DNA of 64,000 bases from Asterias rubens (taxonomy: Eukaryota > Echinodermata > Asteroidea > Forcipulatida > Asteriidae): contig NC_047068.1 in assembly GCF_902459465.1 (NCBI RefSeq), forward strand, positions 3,100,001-3,164,000, written 5' to 3'. The notes beneath the pieces were generated by a model. The model had not been told where the DNA came from, ran no database searches, and worked only from the letters and a program-made list of their open reading frames with translations. The position numbers were made by a program, and so were the translations under genes. Positions within the stretch are counted from its first letter, which is position 1. Each line of letters begins with the position of its first letter. Shown piece after piece: positions 55,601 to 63,796 of this stretch.

Positions 55601-56351
55601 CCGGGGGCCACGAAACACAAAATGGCTCCCTAAAAAAGCTAAAGAAAATGCAAGAGATAATATGGTCCGGTTCGTAGCGGTTCGAGCTGGTCTGGGTGGG
55701 ACGCTTTAACGAAACCACCTAGGCCTATGTCAAAGTTTACACCAAAATGCATGGATTTCATTCAGTTAAAAATTAAGGGAATTGCAGGTATTCAACCATC
55801 TTGATGAAGTGTGCAACGTAAGGCTTGATTTACTTCGACCTCAATCTCACGTTGTTTACGCACAATGTTCAACGTACACACACGAGCAGGTAGTTGAATG
55901 TGCCGATGAGGGCGCACCACTTTGATAAAATAGTAGGAGCGTTCACTTAGCTTCCCTGGGTCTACCCCGCGGTGCTCACCCCTCACTCGGGTGAGCCCCT
56001 GACAAGAGCTAATCGAACGACCGCTCTCGTAGTGACGTCGTTTACCTGGGGCCAGCCCCCAAGTGACCCACTCCACAACTGGGCTGACCTGGGTGAGCCC
56101 CTGGAATGACGTCAAAAGCTATTGCACCGGGGCAGACCGGGAATGACCCAGGGAAGCTAAACAAACGCACCCAATGTTTAGCAAAACCACCGGCATTGTT
56201 ACAATAAGCCCCCCCCCCCCCCCCATTTTTTGCAGCAAGTTGTTTGCTCTACACATTTTAACACAGTATTCATATTAAACAGAAACGGGAGTTACTAAAA
56301 TATAAATTTAGTTAATGCATACTATTCCTCCCCTCTGCAGATTCTGATTAG
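43601..56351 (+). CDS. Secreted single-discoidin-domain protein, 6 exons
   Basis: The predicted exons are 43601-43649, 50235-50483, 51992-52105, 52869-53059, 53594-53729 and 56341-56351. They sum to 750 nt (249 residues plus TAG) with GT-AG borders and matching phases throughout. The start at 43601 has A at -3 and G at +4 and opens a signal peptide (MDGAAFALLIVTVLIKG). An in-frame ATG 57 bp upstream has weaker context. Exon 2 is an unrecognised segment with five Cys. Exons 3 to 5 form a discoidin (F5/8C) fold: VCSDALGMGSWKIPDSSLSA, GYGPKKARLNTN, WYRVSLDETVTLTGLITQGR, then AFCIRFELLGC. Such domains bind sugars or phospholipids outside the cell, in adhesion or immunity. Further exons in the 6.6-kb first intron cannot be excluded. 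The final 11-nt coding part of exon 6 (DSD then stop) is the weakest piece. Confidence 0.75.
43706..44080 (-). mobile_element. TTAA-MITE, complete, old
   Basis: GGCACACGACACCTTTGGTA to AAAAGTGTCTAGTGTCTTTA, all blocks recognisable but diverged. Confidence 0.85.
44142..44185. mobile_element. Fragment of the 30173 element
   Basis: GGTTTTCCCGGTAAATGTCG and AAATGAGCGGCCAATTTAA match the left end of 30173-30572 with about one change in six. Confidence 0.55.
44308..44695 (+). mobile_element. TTAA-MITE, complete
   Basis: TTAAAGGCAGTGGAAGTATT to AGTGTCCAGTGTCTTTAA. Confidence 0.93.
44700..45646. other. Intron DNA with an old tandem repeat
   Basis: From about 45365 a diverged unit (CGCCTAGAACTTTGCTTG, then TTTGCGTAAGAAATTGTGTAA) recurs at 45646 and, further on, at 48867 and 49110-49200. 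It is an older repeat neighbourhood into which the foldback element inserted. Confidence 0.5.
45647..45808 (+). repeat. 162-bp direct duplication, left copy
   Basis: From CTAGAACTATCATTTAATGC to ACCAATGCTTGTTGCTGTT. It is repeated, with only about two substitutions, at 48867-49028, exactly flanking the foldback element. Confidence 0.95.
45855..46300 (+). repeat. Left-arm minisatellite of the foldback element
   Basis: Units GGGGACACACAAAGGA + (AGACGGAAGGAGA) + GGGATTAAAATTTT repeat with variable middle parts. The mirror array is 48340-48845. Confidence 0.95.
47486..47655 (+). pseudogene. H2B: Histone H2B remnant with internal deletion, inside the foldback core
   Basis: KKPSGEGRKKAGKAKGAP, then KKRRR, matches the N-terminal tail of sea-star H2B (which begins PPKPSGKGQKKAGKAKGAP). 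The canonical start codon is lost. The DNA next reads, one frame over, TAC ATC TAC AAA GTG ATA AAG CAA GTG CAT, the H2B Y-I-Y-K-V-x-K-Q-V-H helix. It then jumps to AAGGCTATCACAATGTTCAT...AAATAG, which aligns with the H2B C-terminus (KAVTKYTTSK and stop). Most of the histone fold, some 65-70 residues, is deleted. A histone hairpin follows 30 bp after the stop. The identification rests on remembered histone sequences. Confidence 0.82.
47686..47701 (+). terminator. Histone 3' stem-loop of the H2B remnant
   Basis: GGTTCTTTTCAGAGCC has a 6-bp stem with one G-U pair and a TTTC loop, the replication-dependent histone 3' end hairpin. AAAAAGAGA (47717-47725) lies at the distance expected for the purine-rich downstream element that pairs with U7. 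It sits 30 bp after the H2B stop. Confidence 0.85.
48340..48845 (-). repeat. Right-arm minisatellite of the foldback element
   Basis: The inverted form of the left array: TCCTTTGTGTGTCCCC + AAAATTTTAATCCC + TTCTCCTTCCGTCT, about a dozen units. Confidence 0.95.
48867..49028 (+). repeat. 162-bp direct duplication, right copy
   Basis: Same length and ends as 45647-45808. Older relatives of this sequence nearby are far more diverged, so this pair is recent. Confidence 0.95.
49493..49737. mobile_element. 245-bp palindromic MITE with 3-bp duplication
   Basis: AGGGAGGTTTAGCTGCACGT and ACGTGCAGCTAAACCTCCCT ends, with arms of about 50 bp pairing through GAACGTGAACGTCA. It interrupts the SINE between GACGAAGCAAT and AATGGTTTAAG, so AAT (49490-49492 and 49738-49740) is duplicated. 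A 3-bp duplication suggests a PIF/Harbinger-type transposase. Confidence 0.85.
49757..50144 (-). mobile_element. TTAA-MITE nested in a SINE
   Basis: Complete copy. The host reads GTACTGC-TTAA on the left and TTAA-GGACACAAG on the right. The related SINE at 24685 has the uninterrupted equivalent of this site (CTTGTGTCCCTGAGCA on its strand), so TTAA was duplicated. Confidence 0.95.
50235..50483 (+). CDS. Discoidin gene exon 2 (unrecognised Cys segment)
   Basis: Acceptor TTTCTGTCTAG and donor CAG|GTAGGT. Phases 1 and 1, 83 residues. KICYIVSEFDP, then DPCECTSIRLGGAFSQ, then RCLKVKPFYLETL and FFKCPP. Five Cys. I do not recognise the domain. Clean splice sites and phase support real coding. Confidence 0.75.
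51299..51660. mobile_element. TTAA-MITE with exchanged half (both ends CAAAGAC type)
   Basis: Starts as a minus-orientation copy (GGACACTATTGGTTAATGTC, CAAAGATTAGTC) up to TTGCGAGATAACT (51413). It then switches to plus orientation at AAGTTTTCGAGAAAGAAG (51421) and finishes with the same CAAAGAC-type end (GAGAAGACTAGTC). The right terminus is missing. The complementary exchange is at 53071-53474. Confidence 0.88.
51664..51838. mobile_element. Palindromic MITE, 'GTCGATTTCAC' family, copy 2
   Basis: CTGCCGTCGATTTCACAAAA and CTTTGTGAAATCTACGGCAG ends, with CTTAGGACTTAGGACGAGT blocks inside. It starts where the preceding TTAA-MITE breaks off, so it probably truncated that copy. Confidence 0.85.
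51992..52105 (+). CDS. Discoidin gene exon 3 (F5/8C start)
   Basis: Acceptor CGTTATTGTAG and donor AATG|GTAATT. Phases 1 and 1. VCSDALGMGSWKIPDSSLSA, then GYGPKKARLN, is the classic opening of a discoidin domain (first Cys, Gly-Met, Ile-Pro-Asp, Ser-Ala-Ser, Ala-Arg-Leu-Asn). Confidence 0.88.
52608..52770. mobile_element. MITE, 'CATAGACC' family, copy 3
   Basis: CTAGACCCCTTGCAATTCCT, TCGCCATCTTTGACAAAACG and, inverted, CATCAAAGATGGTGGCCAAT and TGACGTCACCTGCAAT. Parallel in structure to 36936-37066. Confidence 0.65.
52869..53059 (+). CDS. Discoidin gene exon 4 (F5/8C middle)
   Basis: Acceptor TTTTCCCCCAATAG and donor GAG|GTAAAG. Enters in phase 1 and leaves in phase 0. AYCSSDPANNWYRVSLDETV, then TGLITQGRHYSN. 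The usual Trp-x-x-Val-x-Leu and Gly-x-Ile/Val-Thr-Gln-Gly-Arg motifs are intact. Confidence 0.92.
53071..53474. mobile_element. TTAA-MITE with exchanged half (both ends ACTCAAAA type)
   Basis: Starts plus (TTAAAGGCACTGGACACAAT, ACTCAAAATAATTATTAGCA) to TTCTTTCATAGTCATCTCAC (53340). It then continues minus from about CAATTCAGGGGCAGCCG (53350) to TTTTGAGTAATTATCAAAAG and the terminus. The element begins just 12 bp after the exon 4 border. Confidence 0.9.
53594..53729 (+). CDS. Discoidin gene exon 5 (F5/8C end)
   Basis: Acceptor TTTTTCCCTTCAG and donor AGAG|GTACGT. Enters in phase 0 and leaves in phase 1. FLGNTDHGTQVTNSFPEAVR, then IQIEPVEVERAFCIRFELLG and the closing Cys, which pairs with the first Cys in exon 3 in this family. 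Confidence 0.9.
53932..54230 (-). mobile_element. SINE-like interspersed repeat, copy 3
   Basis: ATACAAACTCTCAGAAAGAT, then TTTTCGATAAGTGCACTGGG, then CGTCCCATCCGAAGGACGAA and CACGGCTGG, shared with 35528-35820 and 49370-50230. This copy keeps the body uninterrupted. Confidence 0.7.
54768..55149 (-). mobile_element. TTAA-MITE, complete
   Basis: TTTAAAGGCAGTGGACACTA to AGTGTCCACTGACTTTAA. Confidence 0.93.
55178..55646. mobile_element. 470-bp palindromic element
   Basis: The arms pair over about 200 bp: GTCTTTAGCTTGTTTAGAGAG with CTCCCTAAAAAAGCTAAAGA, TGCAGAAATTGGTCGTGAAG with TTCACGCCCGATTTCTGCA, and GTAAACGTTTTAATTATTCA with GAATAATTATTCTAAAACG. No ORF. Confidence 0.85.
55934..56173. mobile_element. 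MITE, 'GGGTGCGTT' family, copy 2
   Basis: GGAGCGTTCACTTAGCTTCC and GGGAAGCTAAACAAACGCAC ends. The interior repeats TGGGCTGACCTGGGTGAGCCCC-like blocks. Confidence 0.75.
56341..56351 (+). CDS. Discoidin gene exon 6 (terminal, tentative)
   Basis: Acceptor CTCCCCTCTGCAG. In the phase set by exon 5 it adds Asp-Ser-Asp and TAG, which ends the protein right after the discoidin domain. In another frame the same exon stays open to 56410 (ILIRRRNQMEDGSGDPPE...), but no upstream donor in the right phase was found. GTATGT at 56397 could be a further donor within the untranslated part. Confidence 0.5.
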
Positions 56352-56557
56352 AAGACGAAACCAAATGGAAGATGGTTCGGGTGATCCACCAGAGACGTAT
56401 GTAACTGACTAGACTAACCTTGTGGACAAGTCGTTAAAGAAAATGATTAAAGAAAAACATAAGTACAATAGGATTTTGTGTGAGGATGGAGGTTTCCAAG
56501 AAGCATCAGTGCACTCATAAAAATAAATAACAAAACAAAGAACAGTAAAACAATATA

Positions 56558-56947
56558 TTAAAGGCAGTGGACACTATTGGTAAATTGTCAAAGCGTAGCC
56601 TTCACAGTTGGTGTATCTCAACATATTATGCATAAATTAACAAACCTGTGAAAATTTGAGCTCAATCGGTCATCGAAGTTGCGAGATAATAATGAATGAA
56701 AAATAGCCCCTGTCACACGAAGTTGTGTGCGTTTAGATGGTTGATTTAGACACCTCAAGTTCTAAATCTGAGGTCTCGAAATCAAATTCGTGGAACATTA
56801 CTTCTTTCTCGAAAACTATGGCACTTCAGAGGGAGTCGTTTCACACAATGTTTTATACCATCATCCTCTCCCCATTACTCGTCACCAAGAAAGGTTTTAT
56901 GCCAATAATTATTTTGAGTAATTACCAATAGTGTCCACTGCCTTTAA
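56558..56947 (-). mobile_element. TTAA-MITE, complete
   Basis: ATTAAAGGCAGTGGACACTA to AGTGTCCACTGCCTTTAA. Confidence 0.95.
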
Positions 56948-57129
56948 TACAACTAAATTACAACTTATTGGCATAAAGTAAACTCGAGATTGGAATAAAG
57001 AAAGTCTGCTTAAGTTGAGTTTTTAGTTTCTGCTTGAATAAGAATAAACTCTGTAGTTTTGTCAAAGAGGAATCCAAGGAATTGGATGGTTGTTGTGCCC
57101 GAACTGCGCATGTGCGTACCGTTTTTAGC

Positions 57130-57480
57130 CTCGTTATGGAGTTCGGGCTTTATTTACCCTTTATAATCCTTGGATGGGGGCGTTATCATAATGGGATTCA
57201 GGCTTTATTTTCCCTTTATAATCCTTGGAGGGGGCGTTATCATAATGGGATTCAGGCTTTATTTTCCTTTATAATCCTTGGAGGGGGCGTTATCATAATG
57301 GGATTCAGGCTTTATTTCCCTTTATAATCCTTGGAGGGGGCGCTATCATAATGGGATTCAGGCTTTATTTCCCTTTATAATCCTTGGAGGGGGCGTTATC
57401 ATAATGGGATTCAGGCTTTATTTTCCCTTTATAATCCTTGGAGGGGGCGTTATAGTAATGGAATTCGGGCTTTCTTTTCC
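57130..57480 (+). repeat. Minisatellite, about 60-bp units
   Basis: Six units of GGGATTCAGGCTTTATTTTC + CCTTTATAATCCTTGGAGGG + GGCGTTATCATAAT, differing by one-base length changes. The short frame running through it is a by-product. Confidence 0.95.
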
Positions 57481-57536
57481 CTTTTGAAATAATCCAGCTG
57501 CGTGCGATTTACATCATTCCAGGGTCTCTTAGGTCA

Positions 57537-57681
57537 GCCCCAAGTGCCGTGCTTATGGAGAGGGTACCTTGGGGGGCTGGCCCCAGGTGCATGACGGTGA
57601 GTGATCGTTCGTTTAGCTCACGTCAGGGGCTCACTCGATCGAGTGAGCACCGCGGGACCTAGGGAAGCTAATCGAATGATG
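57537..57681. mobile_element. MITE, 'GGGTGCGTT' family, copy 3, rearranged
   Basis: GGGAAGCTAATCGAATGA at the right, TCGTTCGTTTAGCTCACGTC inside, and AGGTCAGCCCCAAGTGCC at the left. Same blocks as 55934-56173 in a different order. Confidence 0.6.
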
Positions 57682-57729
57682 ACACCTGCCAAAATCGCTC
57701 TGTATAGCGCCCCCTCTTGACAAGTATTA

Positions 57730-57885
57730 GACCGTGTCCGAAACGGCGACTTCGGCTACAGCTACAGCTAGATCACGCGCGTCTGCCTATTCTTCAACAC
57801 TGGTAGACCATAGAGTAAGGACTCTATGGGTAGACGCGCTGATCTAGACGTAGCTGTAGCCGAAGTCGTCGTTTCGGACACGGTC
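57730..57885. mobile_element. 156-bp palindromic MITE
   Basis: GACCGTGTCCGAAACGGCGA and CGTCGTTTCGGACACGGTC ends, with CTTCGGCTACAGCTAC / GTAGCTGTAGCCGAAG and TAGAGTAAGGACTCTA in the middle. Long perfect arms suggest recent movement. Confidence 0.88.
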
Positions 57886-59414
57886 ACTAGTGTCGAGATG
57901 GTCGCGTTTCTAGACTCCTTTACGTAATGTGCAGTTAACTGGTTCGCAACCAGACTGCTTGCTTGTTTATGTTTTTGGTGTTGAAGCAGAGAGTCGCATG
58001 TGTAGAGCGACAGTTACTTGAGATGTTGTCACCAAACTGATGTTTTCTACTGGCTAAAGTAAGAAACAACTGCAAGTTGTATTTATTCATTTTGGAAGTT
58101 GGGAAAAACATGGACGGCATAATCAATAATGAAACAGAAAAACTATAAAAACTGTTCCTGCAATGAAATACAAATAATATAATTAATACTAGTTTGTGTT
58201 TGTTGAATACACATGTTTACTTTTGTGTTGATGCTTGAAGCATGGAGCTTGAAGCTACAGCTTGTGTTCCTCTTTAATACTGCATTTTGGGTTCACGTTG
58301 ATAAGGGCGGTATTCCAACGGGTGGCGCTTCTAATGATTTTCGAGTTCTGGCTTGAATTTGTTAATTGATGAGGCATTAATGGCTTTGTGTATGTGAGAA
58401 AAAAATCAAAGTTTAAGGAACTGCCTCAGAACTGATATGGTTAGAGAGAGCTTGAAGAGAACATCAAAATGGCATTTAAATTTTTTGTTCTGTGACCTCT
58501 GTGAGGAAAGTTATGAACATTTGAAGTTTGGAGAATCTGGGTGATTTACGTCCTTTGTTTTTCAAGGAAAAACATAGGAAAGGTCATTAAAAAGTGTGAC
58601 CAGTTTGTTGAAATTTACATTCCAAAATGATGCTACTCTGTCAATCCTTAAGAGATCTTAACAAACCAGGTATCAACTGAAAGGTAATTTAATTATCTAC
58701 TGAATTATACTAATTATTCTAATTAATTAATTATTCATAATTAATTAATTATTAATAATTAATTAATAATTCATAATTAATTAAGTGACTACTGTGTGGT
58801 TAAATTGCAAAAAAAAACGGGTAATCTTCCGGACGTCGCCACCAATTTATCCGCCGTTAATTAACTCCAAAACCACTGAACTTTTTTCTTACCTTAGAAG
58901 AAGGGTTCCAGCATATATACATCCAGAAAAAAAAGAGAGAAAAATAACGTAACAGTTTGTAAACAAAGGTCAAAATTGGGCCGTTTTCGACTCCCAGTGA
59001 CATCAAACTCCGCCATGTTTATGCTGTTTGTGTGTGTGAGTGTTGTTGTTCAACGCTCCAATCAGTCGGTCAGCGTCCATGCGCAAAGGAAAAAATCGCT
59101 AGGACTGATTCATTTCCGAAATGGGTAAACTGAAATTATTTTGGGAAGGGAGGAGGGGAGGGAGGGAGGACGGAGGGAAAATCGAACAAACCACAAAATA
59201 ACCACGTGCGTTTATGAAGGTAATGTTATGTTATAAGAATAGGCTGTTATGGTTTCAATACACTGACCGTCCTTGCATAATAAGCAGGTTGAACTAGTCT
59301 ACGGGCCTGTACGGCGGGGGTATTGAGTCATCTCTTATTTGAGCCACCCAGCAAAAATAAGGGGAAATGAAGTCCAACATCCATGTAATGTATAATAATC
59401 CCTTTAAATTGCAG
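57886..59414. other. Non-coding stretch, AT repeat and purine tract
   Basis: 58715-58785 is an AATTAATTATT low-complexity tract. 59145-59180 is a GGGAGG purine tract. 58980-59100 is less AT-rich and could be a promoter region. No gene supported. Confidence 0.35.
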
Positions 59415-59481
59415 TTGGATGATATGGACATTTTGCCTTATTTGAACTTGGGGTCACCAGTTGCTTTTGAGTATGTTTTAG
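59415..59481 (+). other. Candidate internal exon, unassigned
   Basis: Acceptor TTTAAATTGCAG and donor TTTTAG|GTAAGG are good, and only one frame is open (LDDMDILPYLNLGSPVAFEY). It does not join in frame with the discoidin exons or with the next acceptor at 60973. It is either part of an unseen gene or chance. Confidence 0.3.
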
Positions 59482-59598
59482 GTAAGGGATCATGTTGCAT
59501 TATTAATCGAATATTTGTAAGGGACGATTTTCTTGGAAGTTATTTAAATTAATAAACGGTAATGTGTTGGTTGGTTAACTATGATTCTATCTTTGGAT

Positions 59599-60485
59599 TT
59601 ATTTGTCTGGCGTTTCTGCGGAGCAGTGCCTTAAATTAGGGTAGTCGAGAGAGTTGTCGGGGACGGTCCAATTCAAAAACGTTTTGGGTGGTTTATACAA
59701 CAGCAAGATGTCACTGAGGATTTGGTCGAAGTGGTCGACCAGGGCATTCTGACGGCGCCACATGTATTCGGCCAACCGGAAACCGAAGCTGGTAGAGCTG
59801 ATAGCGTGGGTGCTCGGCAGACTCCTCTTGATCTGCCACCACTGGCACTCAATATTTTGAGTATGAGCGCCAGTGGTGGGATCAACGAAATTTAAGGAGT
59901 GATTTACCGTGAGATGAGTAAAATTTTCCTGACTGAGGTAATCATATGCTTTCCAACAGTCCGATATGATTGTGGATCCAGCGGCCACATATTCCTTAAT
60001 CAAACGACCTCGGTTGTATTTCCGGCGACCAAATTTTGACTCGGCCCACCAATCCCCTTGCTGCACCGTTCCTCGACGACACGAAGACAAACCTCGCGGC
60101 AAAAAGTGAACCAGTCCACGACAGTTTTACTACTGGTTTGTTCACCTTCGTGGACTGATGCTTCTCTAATTGCCGCAGAGGTTGTCGCTCGTGCCGCCCA
60201 GTAGTAGGTGAGCTTGAGGATTTTTTTCAGTGACATCTTGCTGTCACTAAACCAGCTGCCATGACGGATGCTGCAATTGCGAGACCGCTTCCGGCACCCC
60301 CGATGTGTGCACCGCCACGAGAACCCGTCGGCATGGTCCGTCTTCACGGACCATGTCAACGGGTGGCGGCAGTACCGGCAATCGGGGGCGTCGGCAATTA
60401 GTCCACGTTCTTTGCAGAACGCAATTGCAGCATCCGGCGTGGCAACAGTCTCAAACAATCTCTCAGCATTCCAAAAGGTATTCAT
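59599..60485 (-). pseudogene. Decayed Merlin / ISXO2-like DDE transposase
   Basis: The N-terminal frame (60485 down to about 60042) has a zinc-ribbon-like Cys set (CRYCRHPLTW, CTHRGCRKRS), IRHGSWFSDSKMSL and VVDWFTFCREVC, then IGGP. There the frame breaks. The second frame (60102 to 59599) carries ESKFGRRKYNRGR, then directly EYVAAGSTIISDCWKAYDYL, HLTVNHSLNFVDPTTGAHTQ and NIECQWWQIKRSLP. The family normally has VEIDESKFG, so the first catalytic Asp is gone (AESKFG here), and about 30 residues between RGR and the second Asp block are missing. The second Asp (ISDCW) remains. Terminal inverted repeats were not found. Confidence 0.88.
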
Positions 60486-60844
60486 GGTTCAACTTAGAAA
60501 GCATGACAAGATGACTTCAAGACTTCAAGAGCTTCCTTATAGGCCTATAGCCCAAAAGAACAATTGGGAGACTTTCTAAATAATTACTCTTGGTGATTAC
60601 GTGCGTCCTCGGTGGAACTCCCCTCGGGACTCATACTAGTGGAACAATCCAAAATAATCTTTCACGTGACTGATGTGTGAAGGAGTTCGTCATTCAGGAC
60701 GGTATGAATATTCAACTTATGCAAAGCACTGGACAATCACAGCTTATTTTAATATTCATTAAAATTACATATTCATTATGACCTTTATTGACCCAGGTAA
60801 TGGCAAACACATCTAGGACAGACAACTAAATTTGGTATCAACGC

Positions 60845-60935
60845 CTCGTAGCCCGGTGGGTTAGGCTATGGACTATTGAATGTATAATAACTTGTTAACT
60901 CTGCTTTACAGGTTCGACTCCCGGTACTGCATTAC
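60845..60935 (+). mobile_element. tRNA-like SINE head
   Basis: CCTCGTAGCCCGGTGGGTTAG is A-box-like and GGTTCGACTCC (60912-60922) is a B box at tRNA-like spacing. The acceptor-stem ends do not pair well, so it is a tRNA-derived repeat and not a tRNA gene. Confidence 0.5.
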
Positions 60936-60972
60936 ATTATTTCAATGATTACTAACTATCCATTTCTTCCAG

Positions 60973-61340
60973 CATAGACACCAGATAGAGATACATGGAG
61001 ACTGGATGAGAGAGAAGGCAGGATCGAGGAGAGAAGGGAGAAACGGGACCTGTAGACAAATCACGGGGTGTTTTTTTACATAAATTTTATAGGTTTTTAC
61101 TGGGAGGTTGGACTTTCTTCTTTTTCTTGGGCATCTTGCTTGAATAATAAAAAAAGAGAATGGTATTAAGTCACGCTAGGTTAGCTTGATGCACTAACTT
61201 TTGGTTACTTTGGCCCTTTTAAAAATCTTTGTATATCTGTAAATATATAATTGTAAATTTGTGATGTTTTTAAATGTTTTATCAAGCTGTCGACAGTGCA
61301 GTGTTCCTTTTCTGGATAATAAATAAACAATGTATTAAAA
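60973..61340 (+). other. Candidate 3' terminal exon with polyadenylation signal
   Basis: Strong acceptor (CATTTCTTCCAG) at 60973. AATAAATAAACAATG near 61318-61332 offers AATAAA signals. One frame stays open for about 35 codons (HRHQIEIHGDWMREKAG...). It may be the 3' untranslated end of the discoidin gene's transcript or of another gene. Confidence 0.3.
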
Positions 61341-61422
61341 CATGGGTACAATGATTGACTATACATGTGTGTAGATATTTGTGGATTGTTTTAAATAAAA
61401 TCTAGAAAGAAAAAAATGGGGG

Positions 61423-61454
<32 letters not shown>
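61423..61454 (+). repeat. Poly-A tract
   Basis: About 32 A after GGGG. Could be the tail of a retro-insert. Confidence 0.9.
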
Positions 61455-61456
<2 letters not shown>

Positions 61457-62783
61457 GCCTAGTAGCAGGACCACACCCAGAAAAATACTCCTATCAAAAG
61501 TGGTTATTATGATAATGTACTAAAGTATTAAAAATGTACTTAAAAATCACTTGAAAAACACTGAAAAGAATGGCAAATTCCAATATAAACAAACATTTCA
61601 CGTGGGCAGCCCAGTTGTAAACAAATGCCTGAGACAATCAGAGCGCAGGATTCCGTCAAGTGACCCAGTTTCCCGCATCACACACAATAATTGCATCAAA
61701 CCATCCCAAATTTCATCTTCTATCATCAGCGTCATAAATACATATAATTTATAAAAAAGCATTGTGTAAATATTTTAATACATCAGTGCATCAAGCTAAC
61801 CTAACGTGAGTTGAATTTAAAGTTTTTATCATCGATAATTGTTTGATCGAAAATGGCATATCGGCTCTTAATCGAGCCACCATTTTGGCTTCAGCCACCT
61901 CGGACACCGGACACGGCGGCCCAGATAAATCCCCAGCTGTTTGGACTATTGCCTTGTAATTTGGTATAGTGATTCCTGGTTTTATAATCTATTTTTATAA
62001 TCTAGAGGGGTTTAATTTCAACCCGGCAAAATCTCAGCTTCAAGACTCGCACGGATATTATTCGAACACGCAAAAACATGAATGAACAGTCTACGCAATG
62101 GCGATGCTCATGTACTACGTCATCAAACGTTCGCTTTATTCAACCTCGAGCTCAGGATGCTGAAAATTGCATTTTCGTGTGCATATAGTGGCACAGTGCC
62201 GCGCGGCCCTGACTTCCCAGGAAACAGGTGAGGTTGACCTGCGCATAAGTGAGCGAGGCCGGGGATTCTCACATCCCTACACAAAGGTATCACAGATTGT
62301 GAGTAAAAATCAAGTGAATTTTGCGTGTGAATTTACTGGTAAACACAACTGGTAGTGTGGGGGTTGTTTTGCTTTGCATAGTTTGTCATAAAAAAAAAGC
62401 ATGAAACCAATTTTCCTATCATTTTCACCTTTTGGTTGTGTGGCAGCTGGTAAACTTTTTGCAGCTGTTTGCAGCCGCTTTGAGCGTTATTTTTGGTACA
62501 AGCTGATTCAGGTCGCTATGGTCTCTAAAGTATTCAGACACTTAGATTCACCCGAAAAAGAGTGGAATTATCACCTACTCGAGTCCTCAATTAACAAAAT
62601 AACCCCAGTGGACATACAAACCACAGAAACATGGGCCATCTTTTTTTATTTTGCCTGAATTGTTGAAAGATGTTGAGATGACTTTAATGGGGCCCTTTGG
62701 TCAAAGCATTATTAAACGGTTGCTGCAGATGAAGAAAAACCAGAACACACCTCTTTTACATAATATTGTTTATTCTTGTTAGC
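61455..62783. other. Unassigned stretch
   Basis: GC-richer DNA around 62180-62280 has a possible donor (AACAG|GTGAGG at 62226), as a first exon would. The frame at 62401-62658 shows no domain or signal. No gene called. Confidence 0.3.
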
Positions 62784-62891
62784 TACAGACAGATGCCAAT
62801 GTCGGATGAAGTCTACCACTCCAAAAGTAGATGCATGATGTCCATGCTGCCCAGTGTCAAAGTACGATGTCTTCCCAAGCAAAGAACCAGG
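62784..62891 (+). other. Candidate exon of an unidentified transcript
   Basis: Acceptor TATTCTTGTTAG and donor ACCAG|GTAAGA. One frame is open (YRQMPMSDEVYHSKSRCMMS...). It would pair with the candidate exon at 63671. Could be coding or non-coding RNA. Confidence 0.3.
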
Positions 62892-63670
62892 TAAGAACCA
62901 GTTTCAACATTGAGGTTCAATAGCGTTGCTTATTTGGACTATTTAAAATCCTGGCCCAACATAGGCCTCTGAAAAAATGGTTTTATAAACATACATGTAC
63001 ATGTTAAAGAATCAAGGATGTCTTCATCAAGAGTTAAATTGAACAAAATCAATAACCACATAATTTGAGATACACCATGAGAAGTGTGAAGTTCTTCTCT
63101 CTGTTGTTTTTGTTAAAATTCTCTGTAGTTTTTGTTGAAATTTTATAAAAACAAAACCTACCCACCCCCTTCATTTTTTTAACTAGTGTTTTTTTTTCTG
63201 CCATTGGTGGCGCTGTTCAAAGTTCCCAGCACTAAAGACCCATAAAATCAAAAAGTGAAATTAACACTGAATTACCACTTCCTCAGAATACTAGTGTAAA
63301 AGCAGTCTGTGTTGTGATGTAAAATTTGTCAAATCATGAACTTGAAGATCGTTTATCCAGATGCGTGTATCCAGACCTCACAGCGCTGTTTTCATGAAAA
63401 CTCTGCATTTTTGCGGAGCTTGACACAGATCAAAACAAGTTGTTTTTTTAACTGTAAACCCATTTTTAGATATGAAGAAAAGAAAAAAGAGTGTGTATAA
63501 TTGTAAATCATTACACACTCAATTTTGTTTTAAAACAAAAGAACAAACATTTAAATCTTGCTTGAGGTGATCTTTATTGAAAAACCTCAAACTACCCTTG
63601 TGCTTATTACTTGTTATTATTGTTACTTACTTAAAAAGGCGTTATTGTTTTATTTGTTTGTATGATACAG

Positions 63671-63796
63671 CGAGGGTTGTCGTCTCCACAGAGATCTACA
63701 CATCACCCAAGTAGATGTCTGAGACCTGGAGTTGATGAGCTTCCTAACAGTGACCAAAGAGTCTGATAAATGAACTGCTCTCTCCTTGATAAAAGG
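63671..63796 (+). other. Candidate exon of an unidentified transcript
   Basis: Acceptor TTTGTATGATACAG and donor AAAAG|GTAAGG. All frames close within the exon, so if real it is untranslated or a non-coding RNA exon. Confidence 0.3.

Noticed and set aside
60845..60935. Possible functional tRNA gene
   Set aside because: A and B boxes are present but the acceptor stem does not pair. It fits a tRNA-derived repeat better. The B-box matches near 4080, 27480 and 32910 were rejected as tRNA genes for similar reasons.
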